A DNA stretch of 64,000 nucleotides from Humulus lupulus (lineage: Eukaryota > Streptophyta > Magnoliopsida > Rosales > Cannabaceae): assembly GCF_963169125.1 (NCBI RefSeq), contig NC_084794.1:227847409-227911408 (forward strand), written 5' to 3'. Below the pieces are notes generated by a model. The model was not told the origin of the DNA. It did not search any database and saw only the letters and a program-made list of their open reading frames with translations. The translations under genes and the position numbers were made by a program. This document shows, piece after piece, positions 47,904 through 57,837 of this stretch. Every line of letters begins with the position of its first letter. Position 1 is the first letter of the stretch.

Positions 47904-49771
47904 GAATTGAATAATTCAGACCAAAACGTCCCCGTGAATCTTCCATCTCGGTCACTGACAATGTTCTGGGGCACTCCCCAATATTTGACAATATGTTTGA
48001 AAAATTGTCTGGCTGTCTCTTCTGCCGAACAGTACTTCGACACTTGGATGAATGTTGCATACTTCGAGAATCTATCCACGACCACCAAGATCGCACTTAA
48101 ATCTCCTGTCTTCGGAAGATTGGTGATAAAGTCAAGCGACACGCTCTCCCACGTTCGGCTTGGGACTCGCAAGGGCTCCAACAACCCAGGTGTCTTGTTC
48201 CTATCGACCTTGTCTTGCTGGCAGACCAGACAGGTCTTGGTGTACTCCACTACATCGTCCCGCATTTGTGGCCAGTAGTATCCCTGCTTCAAGAGGGCAT
48301 GGGTTCTCTGCCACCCTGGATGACCTGCCCACAGAGTGTCATGACACTCGCTTAGTAATGTCCTTCGCGAATCTCCAGCTTTTGGAACATACAAGCGCCC
48401 CCCTTTAGCCCACAGAAGGTCATCCTCCACCCAGAACTGGCGAGTCTTGCCTTCTTTTACGAGCTTCAGGATGGTCCTGACAACTGGGTCTTTCTCCAGG
48501 TTTTCTTTAATGCGTTCCTTGAGTGGAGTGTTCACCATGCTAGCCGATAAACTAGCCATGATCTTTAGAGTCGCCAACTCCGCTTTGCGACTCAAGGCGT
48601 CAGCTGCCTGGTTCAAGCGTCCTGCCCTGTGCTCAAAACGGAAGTCGAATTCCGCCACAAACTCCTGCCATCGAGCCTGCTTAGGGGTCAGCTTCGGCTG
48701 AGTAAGGAAATGACTCACAGCTGCATTATCCGTCTTCACTACGAACTTTGACCCCAGCAAGTAATGCCTCCACACTCGCAAGCAATGTATAACTACGAGG
48801 AGCTCTTTCTCCTGGGCAGTATACCTCCTCTCAGCTTCAGACAGCTTGCGACTTTCGTATGCGACCGGGTGGTCCTCTTGTACTAGTACCCCTCCCAGAG
48901 CATAATCTGATGCATCTGTCTGTACTTCGAAGGGCTTGCTAATAGTTGGCAAGGCAAGAACAGGATCCTTCATCATGGCTTCTTTCAAACTTCTGAACGC
49001 TTCAGCACACTTGTCAGTCCACGCCCAAATCACACCCTTTTTCAGAAGCTCGGTCAAGGGTGTCGCCCTTCTTGAGTAGCCGTCCACAAATCGTCTATAG
49101 TAGTTGGCTAGGCCCAAGAAGAAGCAGAGTTCTTTCACGTTTGTGGGGGCTTTCCATTCTTGGATTGCCCTCACCTTCTCCAGATCCATACGAATACGGC
49201 CACATTCCACCACGTGGCCTAAGAACTTGATGCTCTCCTGTGCAAACGAGCATTTCTCACGCTTCACATATAGCTGGTTCTCTCTCAACTTCTGAAACAC
49301 TTGAGCCAAGTGTTCTTGATGCTCTTCAATCGTGGCGCTATAAACCACGATGTCATCCAAGTACACCACCACGAACTTATCTAGATACTCGTGGAATACT
49401 TGGTTCATTAGTGTACAGAAGGTAGCAGGTGCATTTGTCAACCCAAACGGCATTACTCGAAACTCAAATGCTCCTTATCGAGTAACACACGTAGTCTTTG
49501 GTTCATCCCCATCTGCAATCCTCACCTGATAGTAGCCCGATCTCAAGTCCAACTTGGTGAAGTATTTGGCTCCACTTAGCTGGTTGAACAAATCAGCGAT
49601 CAGAGGAATGGGGTATGTGTTGCGAACTGTCACCTTATTGAGAGCCCTATAGTCGATGCACAGTCTCAAGCTCCCATCGTGCTTCTTCTGGAATAGCACC
49701 GGTGCGCCATATGGCGCCTTCGATGGTCTGATGAAGCCTGCCTCCAATAGCTCTTTTAATTGCTTCCTCAA
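47888..49771 (-). pseudogene. Chromovirus reverse transcriptase, RNase H and integrase core
   Basis: A frame of 98 codons (49771-49475) has [18 protein letters not shown] and [15 protein letters not shown], ending in TAA where Tyr is expected (TR-stop-GAFEF). A 521-residue frame (49453-47888) follows. It has MPFGLTNAPATF, the catalytic YLDD at residues 31-34, and RNase H with QTDASDYALGGVLVQ, ELLVVIHCLRVWRHYL and KTDNAA. Integrase follows with ECHDTLWAGHPGWQRTH, TCLVCQQ, the first Asp in LDFITNLP and the second in VSDRDGRF. All catalytic residues are kept; only the stops and one frameshift disable it. Confidence 0.9.
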
Positions 49772-51703
49772 TTATTCTAGCTCAGGGGGTGCCATTTTGT
49801 ATGGCGCTTTTGTTGGAGGTTTCGCTCCGGGCACCAGCTCTATCTGGTGATCAATCCCCCTCTTTGGTGGCAAGGCTTTGGGGAGTTTATCTGGCATCAC
49901 ATCCCCATACACCTTTAAGACCCTCGTAATTTCTAGTGGAACAATTTCTTCCACTACTTCTTCAAACACGGTGGGTACAGCTACATAAGTGGGCTCCTGC
50001 TTCCTCACAACCTTCTTGAACTGAAAAGCTGAGAGAAGCTTCACACCAGGGGGTGGTTTCACCTTTGCAGGTACCATTGAAGGAGTCTCTCCCATTATGA
50101 GTAAGCTTCCAGTGGCAGGAATTGGAATGGCACCTTTCTCGGTTAGAAAGTCCATTCCCAAAACTACATTGAAGTCGTCCATATGGACGACCACCAAGTC
50201 AGTCTGCCCCTCCCACGTGTCGATTCTCACTTTTAACCCTTTAGCCACGCCAGTTGTGGCCAAGGCTTTGGAGTTGACCGCTTTCATGTGGCCTGCATCT
50301 TTCTCCAACTTTAGTCCCAGTCGCTTTGCTTCGAGTTCAGAGATGAAGTTGTGGGTGGCGCCAGTATCAATCATCACGCTTTTGGCAGGCTTGCCATTGA
50401 TAGCGGCATCCACGAACATTAGCCCTTTTCCCAGGTTCTTCTTCCCTTTCTCGCCATGCTTCTTGAGAGCGTTCAACAGGCGGACAGCGCCCATGTGCGC
50501 GTACTCTTCTTCTTCCTCTTCTCCTTCGCCCTGTTGTTCTTGGCCGATGAGGGCATTCAGCTTGCCCCAGAATTGGCAAACTGCTGACTTGTGTGGGCCT
50601 TTGCAAATCCAGCAAGCTAGCGGCTTTTTCCCTGCAGTAGCATCTGTCCCACTGGAAGAATTGGACTCAGCTGTCCTCTTCTCTCCCCCACTCTTACCCT
50701 GCCAGGACTTCCCCGACTTCTTACTCCCGGAGCTACTTGAGCTGGCTGGAGGAGTAGCCCTTTTCGGCAGGCTGCTCTCCAGAGTGTAGTCTGTTAAGCG
50801 TTCGGCAGCAGCTTGAGCGGTGGCCAGATCAGACACCCGCTGTCTTTGAAGTTCTTGCTTGGCCCACGGTTTCAATCCCTCGAGGAAGCAGAAGAGTCTT
50901 TCCACTTCGGACATGTCTTTAATATCGAGCATCAGTCCCGAAAATCTCTTTACATACTCTTGGACTGTCCCGACTTGTTTAAGCTCTCGTAACTGGTGAC
51001 AAGCTATGTAAGCCACATTTTCTGGCAGAAACTGCATCTTTAATTCCCTCTTCAGGTCCGCCCAAGATGTGATGGTACACCTGCCATTCTCTATATCATC
51101 ATACTTGGTCCTCCACCACACCTTGGCATCTCCCGAAAAATACATGGTAGCCATGGCGACCTTTCCATCTTCCGAATCGGCCCGCACGACTCTAAAGTAA
51201 TGTTCCATGTCGAAGAGGAAATTCTCCAAATCCTTTGCATCTCTGGCCCCATTATAGGGCCTCGGCTCGAGTACTTTGGCTCGGCCATACTCCATACCTA
51301 TCGACCCTGTTGCAGGGGCATTCCCAACCGCTCGCATGGTCAGGTTTACCTTGGCAGATAGCTCAGCCATTTCTTCTCTGAGCACACCGACTGCCTCCCT
51401 GCAATCTTCCGTCGTGTCATTTATTGAAACTTCTTATTCCTTTAGCATGCGCTCCACTGCCGCAATGCGTTCTTCCCACCGGGGGGAAACATAAGTACTT
51501 GTTGGAGTGTTTCTTTTCTCCAACGCGATAATTCTGGATAGAAGAACATCATTCTCCTTCTCCAACGCAGCTATGCGATTGTTTGCATCAGACGATCCCG
51601 AGTCCTGACTTGCAGAGGAAAGATCTCTGACCCTCTCGTCCAAGCCATCTAGTTCCCCTACTCGCTTCTCAAGAGCTTCGATCCTTTGAGTGTTGCTCAC
51701 CAT
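49772..51703 (-). pseudogene. gag: Chromovirus gag and protease
   Basis: The start at 51703 (MVSNTQRIEALEK) lies just inside the 5' LTR and primer site. The first 90 codons form a coiled-coil-like stretch. A TAA at 51434-51436 interrupts it, and the same frame then stays open for 537 codons from 51385. The Gag core is at residues 60-200 of that frame (YFSGDAKVWWRTKYDD, LKRELKMQFLPENV). The zinc knuckle CWICKGPHKSAVC is at 258-270. Protease DTGATHNFISE starts at about 340. The frame ends with TAA at 49772-49774, where Glu is expected, and RT follows in frame, so the protein was once one Gag-Pol chain. Confidence 0.9.
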
Positions 51704-51732
51704 AGTGTGTTTTTGCCAAGCGCTTTCTAACT

Positions 51733-51748
51733 TGGCTCTGATACCAAC
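51733..51748 (-). other. Chromovirus primer binding site
   Basis: On the minus strand TTGGTATCAGAGCCAA directly follows the 5' LTR, the standard initiator-Met tRNA site. Confidence 0.9.
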
Positions 51749-52363
51749 TGTCATGGGCCGGCTATTTGGGTACTCCAACTAGATGGAACGTGCGGCACTT
51801 GCAGACTCTTCAAGCTAGCAAGTCAGCCTACAACACACACCTACAGGCAAACAAACTCAGTGGTTAGCCACATACACATCTCGGACATGCAACGGGCAAA
51901 TAACGAAGTAGGAGCAAGCACAAAGCAAGTCATTCCTAGGAACGTCCACACAACACAAAGCACACAACAAGGCAAGTGGCACACAATGGCCCAACGAAGG
52001 TAACAAGCAAGTAACACATAAGCAACAAGGAAGCACACAGGGGCAAGTATGGATAAATGTTATTTCATTAATATATAGCCTTGATAGGGCAAGGGAGTAC
52101 ATAGCTTTGGCCCCTATCTGCTGATGGCCATGGTGCTTCCCTAAGTCACCAGGTCACCTCCCCCTAAGGAGCCTTCTAGGGAAATAAAGTCTTCCCAGGA
52201 ACATATATGATTTTTGTCTGGGAGACATATGCAATATTACAAAACTGCCACTACCCTATCCCATGAGGTTGCTTGGTGCAAGACTTGACTAATGATCAAG
52301 CACCAAGGCATGCTCATTACAAAATGGCCCCATGTGGGTGTGCCAAAGGGGCAGCACGCCACA
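51749..52363 (-). repeat. Chromovirus 5' LTR
   Basis: 615 bp, same length as the 3' LTR, with six differences by eye. A TATA-like CTATATATTAA lies on the minus strand near 52068-52078. Confidence 0.9.
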
Positions 52364-52468
52364 CCTAGCACCCAGAAGATCAGGCCTAACCCAAGCTCTA
52401 AAGGCTCATCAGGCCTAGCACCTAAGTCTCATAGACCAACCAAGACTTAGCGTTTTCCTAAAGGTTCT

Positions 52469-53484
52469 AGTGACTACATTAAAAACCCTACACAAAAGAT
52501 TTAGTTCATATTCATAAAGGAACAATTAATGACATTATGAATTTCATAAGAGAAATATAGGAAAAGAAGAATAAAAAATAAGACAGTTTAGATTTGCTTC
52601 TCTTGCTCTTCTCTAGCCTCCCATGAGTCACTAGGGCTTCAAAACTAGCTAAAACTGTTCTAATAAGATGTATTTATAGTTCCCCAACCTTTGAGTGATG
52701 AAATTTAAAATATATCCTTCAAAACACGAATTTTATCCTCAGTCGGTGTCGGACGCGGTTGCACTAATATTTGGGTCCGACTGTGGTGAACGAAACCTTT
52801 ACCATTAAAAACTTTGTACCAACTAGAGATTTTATTTTGACCATAACTCTTTCAATATAAATCAAAATTTGACGATTCGAAAAGATATGGAAAGCTAAAA
52901 GAAAGTTCTATAACTTCTGTTTCTATACATTTTTCCATAAAGTGAAAAAATCATGGTCGAAATTTAGCTTGAAGTTTTAGACTTGCGTTACTGAGCATAA
53001 ACAAAGCATGTTGAACATATTTAACTTAGTATTTTCCACCCATAATATCTTGAAACTCCACATTCAACACTAATCCATCATATTCATTGTATTTAACGTG
53101 TTTCTTCTCATTCCAGTCTATATTATGTACTTGACCATTAAAACCTGAATCTAGAGGAAAACAAGCATAAATCTGCACAACCTAAAGTAAAAACACTCAA
53201 ATCACTTCTTAAATTACTCTCAAAACTAACCTAGAATCAACCTAACAATATGCAATACTTTGCATTTGGGAGATCACTGCAAATACCAAGTACTCACATG
53301 TGTCTAGTTGGTCATTTTATAGAGCCAAGTCTAAAGGAAGATAAATGTTGGAAGGACCTGTTAAGATACAATACACCATTCTTAATTGTTACTACAAAAG
53401 ATTGTTGGCCACTTATCCTGGATCCACTGCCAAGTTGCAAACTAGGAAGGTCAATGGGGAAGGGCATTTTAGTGAGCTTATATT
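52469..53484. other. Spacer after TAT2, origin unclear
   Basis: AT-rich, non-coding. Part of it (about 52580-52930), read on the minus strand, looks like the leader of another LTR element, with text on AAAGAGTTATGGTCAAAATA, but no ends or target duplication are seen. An 80-codon frame at 53250-53492 may be a decayed part of the MULE that follows. No host gene recognised. Confidence 0.4.
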
Positions 53485-54290
53485 TTTCTTAAGGCAAGTA
53501 AAAATGGATGGTTAGAGGATTGTAAACCTCTAATTGGACTAGATGGCTGCATCTTAAAAGGTTATCACAGAGAAATTTTATTGGCTACATTAGGAATTAT
53601 GGGAATAACTCGATGTTTCCATTACTTTTATTCTATTACAAAGAAGGAAAACATTGAAATTTGGAAGGGATTTTTGGAGTAACTAAAAGATGATCTTGGC
53701 ATTTTGAATCCTATCAAGAGCACAATGATGAGTGAACATTGCAAAGGTATGGAAATTGCAGTGGCAGCAGACTTCAATGGATGCGAGGTTAGATATTGTG
53801 CTAAAAATATTCATCCTAACTTTAAAAAGGAGTATCCAAGACTTTTACTTAAGTAGTATCTTTGGGCAGTAGAAAACAACACAACACCATCTATGTATGC
53901 TTAAGTAAGGCAAGACATCAAGGATATCTTTGAAGGTGCTCGCATTTTGCTTGCTAGGGAAAACCCATATGAGTGGAGCAAGTCACATATATCAGAGTAC
54001 CGCAAATGTGATATTTTATTGATAATCTGTGTGGAGCTTCAACGCATCAACACTTGATGCTCATGACAAGCCAATTACCACTTTGTTGGAAAATCTAAAA
54101 CTCTAGTTAATGTCTCAGTTTTACCACAAAAAACTAACGTTAGAGAAGTGGACTCAACCTATGGGGAAGAGAATTTTAAAAATAATTGAGATGCAAAACA
54201 AGGTTTCTAACTAAAGTCATCCACCATTGAAGAATCCAATTGAAGCAAAAATTAAAACAAAGGCAAGCAGGAAGAAACAAACGGCAGAAT
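53485..54290 (+). pseudogene. MULE (Mutator-like) transposase pseudogene
   Basis: The frame through 53500-54060 shows CKPLIGLDGCILKGYHREILLATLGI, matching the MULE transposase core with its catalytic Asp (I quote only its first part as evidence: CKPLIGLDGCILKG). It continues ITKKENIEIWKGFLE, LKDDLGILNP, RYCAKNIHPNFKKEYP, NPYEWSKSHISEYRKCDILL and DAHDKPITTLLENLK. Stops lie at about 53680, 53854 and 53902, and a frameshift near 54040. No terminal inverted repeats were found. The protein would cut and join Mutator-type DNA transposons; this copy cannot. Confidence 0.75.
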
Positions 54291-54738
54291 GAGGATCTAG
54301 TGGCATAAATAATACTAACCCCTCTCAAATCTGATTGGGTTATACTTCATATTTTGATGTTAGGCAGATAGTTGCTACATATTTAAGGCCTAATATTGTA
54401 TTTTTAATTCTATTATGTGTTATACAAACCCTATCTTTTAACCCTATGTTTCAAGAGTCATGGCAGATACAATTAGTTAAGTTCAGATTTTTGAGAGAGG
54501 TATTTTGGTCATTTTACCCTGAGGGCTCGGGTTTGGGCTGGGAATGAGGAATTTATGATTTTTGTTTCATAAATCCCTATGCTTACTTTTTTTAAGATAT
54601 TAGTAAGTCATACTCTCGCAATATGTTTTAGGATCTAATAGCGATCGAAAACACTCACCTGGGCATTCTTCACAAAAAGTTAAGGAAAAGAGTTAAGGAA
54701 GTATACACAAAGAGTAACTTAATTTTGTGAAATGTTTG
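54291..54738. other. Spacer between MULE and TAT3
   Basis: Non-coding AT-rich DNA. The last five bases, GTTTG (54734-54738), would be the target duplication of TAT3; its partner is beyond the window. Nothing else recognised. Confidence 0.5.
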
Positions 54739-55533
54739 TGTTGACGTCGTTTTTCGTCAACAGTGAATATAGAGCACGTAAACAATAAATAGTTATAGCC
54801 AGAAAAATACAAAAAAACAAGTAGGATTTTTTACGTGGTTCAGCAGTTAACACTGCCTAGTCCCCGAGTCTTTGTTATTAGAACTTAAGATGATTTCTAG
54901 AAATTCTTCAAGAACGAATTCTCCAAAGTTTCTCTCAAGATCACAAAATTTCGGTCCTTTACAAAGGTACAGGACTTCTCTATTTATAGAGGAAGTCTCA
55001 TAATACTATCCCACACGTCTCTGGGAAGTTATCCTTTACATTAATAAATTAAATGGCTTTAAAAGCCTGTAACTCCTATATACAAGGAAACGTCCCCTGA
55101 AGACCAGGGGGTGTATAACTGAATAATAAATATCCCTTTATTATAGGGAAGTTACAACAATAAATGTAGACTGCATCTCTCCAAGTGACTCATTAAGATG
55201 TTCGAAGTTAGCAATCTACCTCGTTAGTGCCGTGCCAGCCCAGGTCTCTTAGTGACTTTCGAGTTGTAATATTTCCCCGAGATCATGTGGTTTCGAGCTC
55301 ATACTTATGTCAGGCTCGAAACTCCTGATCCGAGCCCACTCGAGAATAGACGTACCCCGATGTCTGTCTTTCGAGCTTGTGAGGACTTTGAGGCTACCGT
55401 CTTCGAGGTTGCCACCTGTTTTGTAGGTTCGGTGCCTAGGTTGCGGACACGTATTCTAGACATTGCGATCTCACACCTGACGAATCCAGCTTTCGAGATC
55501 ACAATTCTCAAGGCTTGAAATCTGGGTGTAACA
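54739..55533 (-). repeat. TAT3 3' LTR
   Basis: 795 bp, in sense starting TGTTACACCC and ending CGTCAACA. A TATA box, TATAAATA on the minus strand, lies at 54981-54988. The end nearest 54739 forms a hairpin, TGTTGACG (54739-54746) with CGTCAACA (54755-54762). Confidence 0.82.
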
Positions 55534-55550
55534 TTTTGCCCCCTCAAAGG
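55534..55550 (-). other. TAT3 polypurine tract
   Basis: On the minus strand CCTTTGAGGGGGCAAAA directly precedes the 3' LTR. Confidence 0.75.
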
Positions 55551-55750
55551 TATTTGGTCGAATCCTATGAAAAGGAAACTTTTGAACTACTTTTCTCGGG
55601 AACTGCATCGTCACACACATTCGAATATGGACACGTGCCAGCTGGGTATTTCCCACTCAAGGTACTCAAGTTCCTTGGAAACTTGCCCACGATCATTCAC
55701 CTGCCACCTTTTCGGCGCCATCTTGTCATTTGTCCCTGACCGTCTGATTT

Positions 55751-55757
55751 TATAAGG
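55751..55757 (+). promoter_or_regulatory. Candidate TATA box of the antisense gene
   Basis: TATAAGG on the plus strand, 86 bp before the ATG at 55843. A start site about 30 bp further on would fall in the pyrimidine-rich stretch near 55790. This is a position and motif argument only. Confidence 0.4.
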
Positions 55758-55842
55758 ATACTGGTGTGATGTTGAGTTACTTTTTATATGTTCCTTTCCC
55801 TTTTTTTTGTTAACTCTACTGCGGTGTGACTGTGTAGGTGAG

Positions 55843-56953
55843 ATGGACTCCGACCTTGACAATATTCTCGAGAGTGGCGGTGCCAGGAGGAGCAAGCGCC
55901 CCAGGGGGTCGCGAAAGATTGACCGGCCTGCCAAGGTCCTTAAGAGGACCGAAAAGACACCTCCTCCACCAGCTCCGTCTGTCACGAGCTCTACTGTGGT
56001 GCCGACTTCACAGGTCGGTGCCTCCATTATGGTCGAGCCTCAACCTCTTGTATTGGTTCACCCGACGCTCGGTCCACCTCCTAAAAAGCCTTCTGCTTCT
56101 CTAACCCACAAGCTGTCGGTTTCTACTCACATTGAGGAGTATGTGATTGACAATGCTGCTGGATCCCATGGGGCTACGCTGGGCTCAGACGTCTTGTCCC
56201 GAGTGGGCCAGAGCTTTAGCAGTTTTGATGCTCCGCAATGGAAATTTTTTGAACGACGCCCGAGACTGCACCACCCTCTACGAGAAGAGTATCGATCTTG
56301 CCCCCGCGGTAACTTTTCTTTTTTTCGCCTTTAGCTATGCTTATAGACGATCCGAGTGCTAATGATTTTTTTTTTGTGTGTGTGTGTGCCAGACTCTTGC
56401 TGTTTCTGCCCAGCTCAACTATAAGTTGAACAACGATATCCATTCGAGCAAATCCTATGCTCAGGAGGCGAAGGATCTTCAACTCAAACTGAGTGATGAA
56501 CTAAGGGCAGCAAATGCGAAGCTTGAGGCAGGAGCCGAGGAGCTTAAGGCCAAGGCATCCAAGTTTGAGAAGCAGAATGCTAGGCTCGCGGAGCTTGAGA
56601 AGCAGAACACACGGCTCCAGGAGGCTAATAAAAAGCTCGAAGAAGACAAGGCGGCCACTTTTAACATAATTGAGGGTGAAAAGGCTCGCCTCCTTGCCGA
56701 GTACAAAGAGAAAAAGGATCAGGCGGTTGATCTGGCAATGTACAGAATATGGGCCAATAACGACGACCTCGATACCAGCTTCCTAGGCCCTCTCGAGGCA
56801 AAGCTCCTAGATAAGTGGAATGCTCGGCTTGAGGCGGAGGAGGCTGCTCGGGAGGCCGCTAAGGAGGCTACTCAGAAGGATAGTCATGCTATTCGTCCTG
56901 AGGAGTCCAGTGCTGCTGGTGCTGAGAAGGCTAAGGAGACTGCTCCTTCTTAA
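55843..56953 (+). pseudogene. TAT3 antisense spliced gene, basic and coiled-coil protein
   Basis: Lies between INT and the 3' LTR, opposite to TAT3. Exon 1 starts MDSDLDNILESGG, then a basic RRSKRPRGSRK (possible nuclear signal) and a Pro/Ser/Thr-rich part. At a run of six T (56245-56250) the reading changes frame by one base, after which YEKSIDLAPA leads to an intron. The intron is 56309-56392: GTAACT, branch CTAAT near 56360, TGTGTGTGCCAG. Exon 2 begins TLAVSAQLNYKL and is a long Glu/Lys/Ala coiled coil to the stop at 56953. The one-base shift means this copy would need repair or is dead. Similar extra ORFs are known in Tat elements. The gene is not recognised as any host protein. Confidence 0.7.
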
Positions 56954-57837
56954 ATCTCATCTCGGGGCTGCGTCCCTTTATTTTTATAATTGTTTTAATT
57001 TATGCCCGTAGGGCAGATACAATTTCTCTTTCTTTTCTTTTAATACTCGTGCTTTACATTTCTTGGTTTGAAATATTTTGCACATTTTATATTAAAGAAT
57101 TGCGTATGTTTGTTTATTCGTACAAACATAGTTTGGATTTAGGCTCGAGGCTCAATGCATTCATGCACAGTTTGCTCGAATTATCCGCTTCTGATCTCGT
57201 TATTCATCAAGGTCGGATATTACTTTAACCATGAACCCGAGAGTACTTGTATGGTGTGTAATGCAAATGGTTTAGTTATATCTTATTTTTTAGTTACTTT
57301 TTCTCTTTATTAGTTATCTCTCCGAGGTTATGAGTTCAAAACTATTTTTTATAAGATACTCCAGCATCGATCTCGAGTTAACTCGAAGTAGGTTTATGTT
57401 CCAACTTATCGTCGATTATTTTTAGCTAGTTTGCTCCAAACCTATTAAGGTCGTGATTGGTTTGTAATCCATACACTTATATGTTTTTGATAATTCGGTT
57501 TTATCCAAACTACCTTAGCTCGCGCATTTGGTTACATCCAAATACTTATGTTTTTAATAATTCGATTATATCCAAATCATCTTAGCTCGCGTATTTGGTT
57601 ATATCCAAACACTTATGTTTTTCGTATATCTTAATTTATTTTTCAAGCTGGTGGTATTTATATATATACCAATGATGCCCCCTTAATATCCTATGAATGT
57701 GACCATAGGTTATTAGATTAAGAGAGATTGCAAAAATAAATCATATCAGACGAAATAACTCTTTATTTGATAAAATCCAAGAGTAGGTAAAACAGTACAA
57801 ATAGACAAGCATGGTTACAGGAAACATCCTTCCTACA
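56954..57837 (-). other. TAT3 3' untranslated region between INT and the antisense gene
   Basis: Non-coding. It holds a tandem repeat (57476-57625) and the polypurine-like motif AAGGGGGCAT on the minus strand (57675-57685). The part next to INT aligns with TAT1 35213-35400. Confidence 0.6.
57476..57625. repeat. Tandem repeat of about 67 bp in TAT3
   Basis: TGTTTTTGATAATTCG, TGTTTTTAATAATTCG and TGTTTTTCG start at 57482, 57549 and 57616. Between them CTTAGCTCGCG-ATTTGGTTA-ATCCAAA is repeated. About 2.3 units. Confidence 0.75.

Larger units (their letters stand above)
46438..52363 (-). mobile_element. Chromovirus (Ty3/gypsy with chromodomain), young full-length copy
   Basis: 5926 bp with two 615-bp LTRs and a perfect target duplication CCTAG (46433-46437 and 52364-52368). 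On the minus strand it has a tRNA-Met primer site, Gag-PR-RT-RNase H-INT, a C-terminal chromodomain and a polypurine tract. Chromodomains at the end of integrase define chromoviruses and are thought to guide insertion to certain chromatin. Size and LTR length fit the Reina or Galadriel groups; I did not settle which. By my reading the coding frame has four stops and one frameshift, so this copy is inactive though recent. Confidence 0.9.
36043..52468 (+). mobile_element. TAT2: Ty3/gypsy Tat-type retrotransposon with antisense gene, 3' LTR truncated
   Basis: 5' LTR 36043-36891 (right edge approximate), then gag, PR, RT-RNase H, second RNase H and INT to 41716. A 3' region of about 4.4 kb follows, with tandem repeats and an antisense gene, then the polypurine tract and a 3' LTR from 46086. 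The 3' LTR is split by a chromovirus and breaks off near 52468, lacking about its last 350 bp. AAGAG (36038-36042) would be the left target duplication; no right copy exists because the end is lost. Confidence 0.8.
46086..52468 (+). repeat. TAT2 3' LTR, split by the chromovirus and truncated
   Basis: Two parts, 46086-46437 and 52369-52468, align with 36043 to about 36540 of the 5' LTR. The similarity stops in GCGTTTTCCTAAAGGTTCT, so the TATA box and everything after are absent. Confidence 0.8.

Noticed and set aside
49772..49774. TAA between PR and RT of the chromovirus as a readthrough site
   Set aside because: The next codons are TTG AGG, not a known leaky context. A GAA to TAA change explains it, and other stops of the same kind occur in this copy.
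50097..50789. 230-codon plus-strand frame in the chromovirus
   Set aside because: It lies opposite to the clear gag-protease frame; its Ser/Pro/Leu-rich text is a shadow of that coding sequence.
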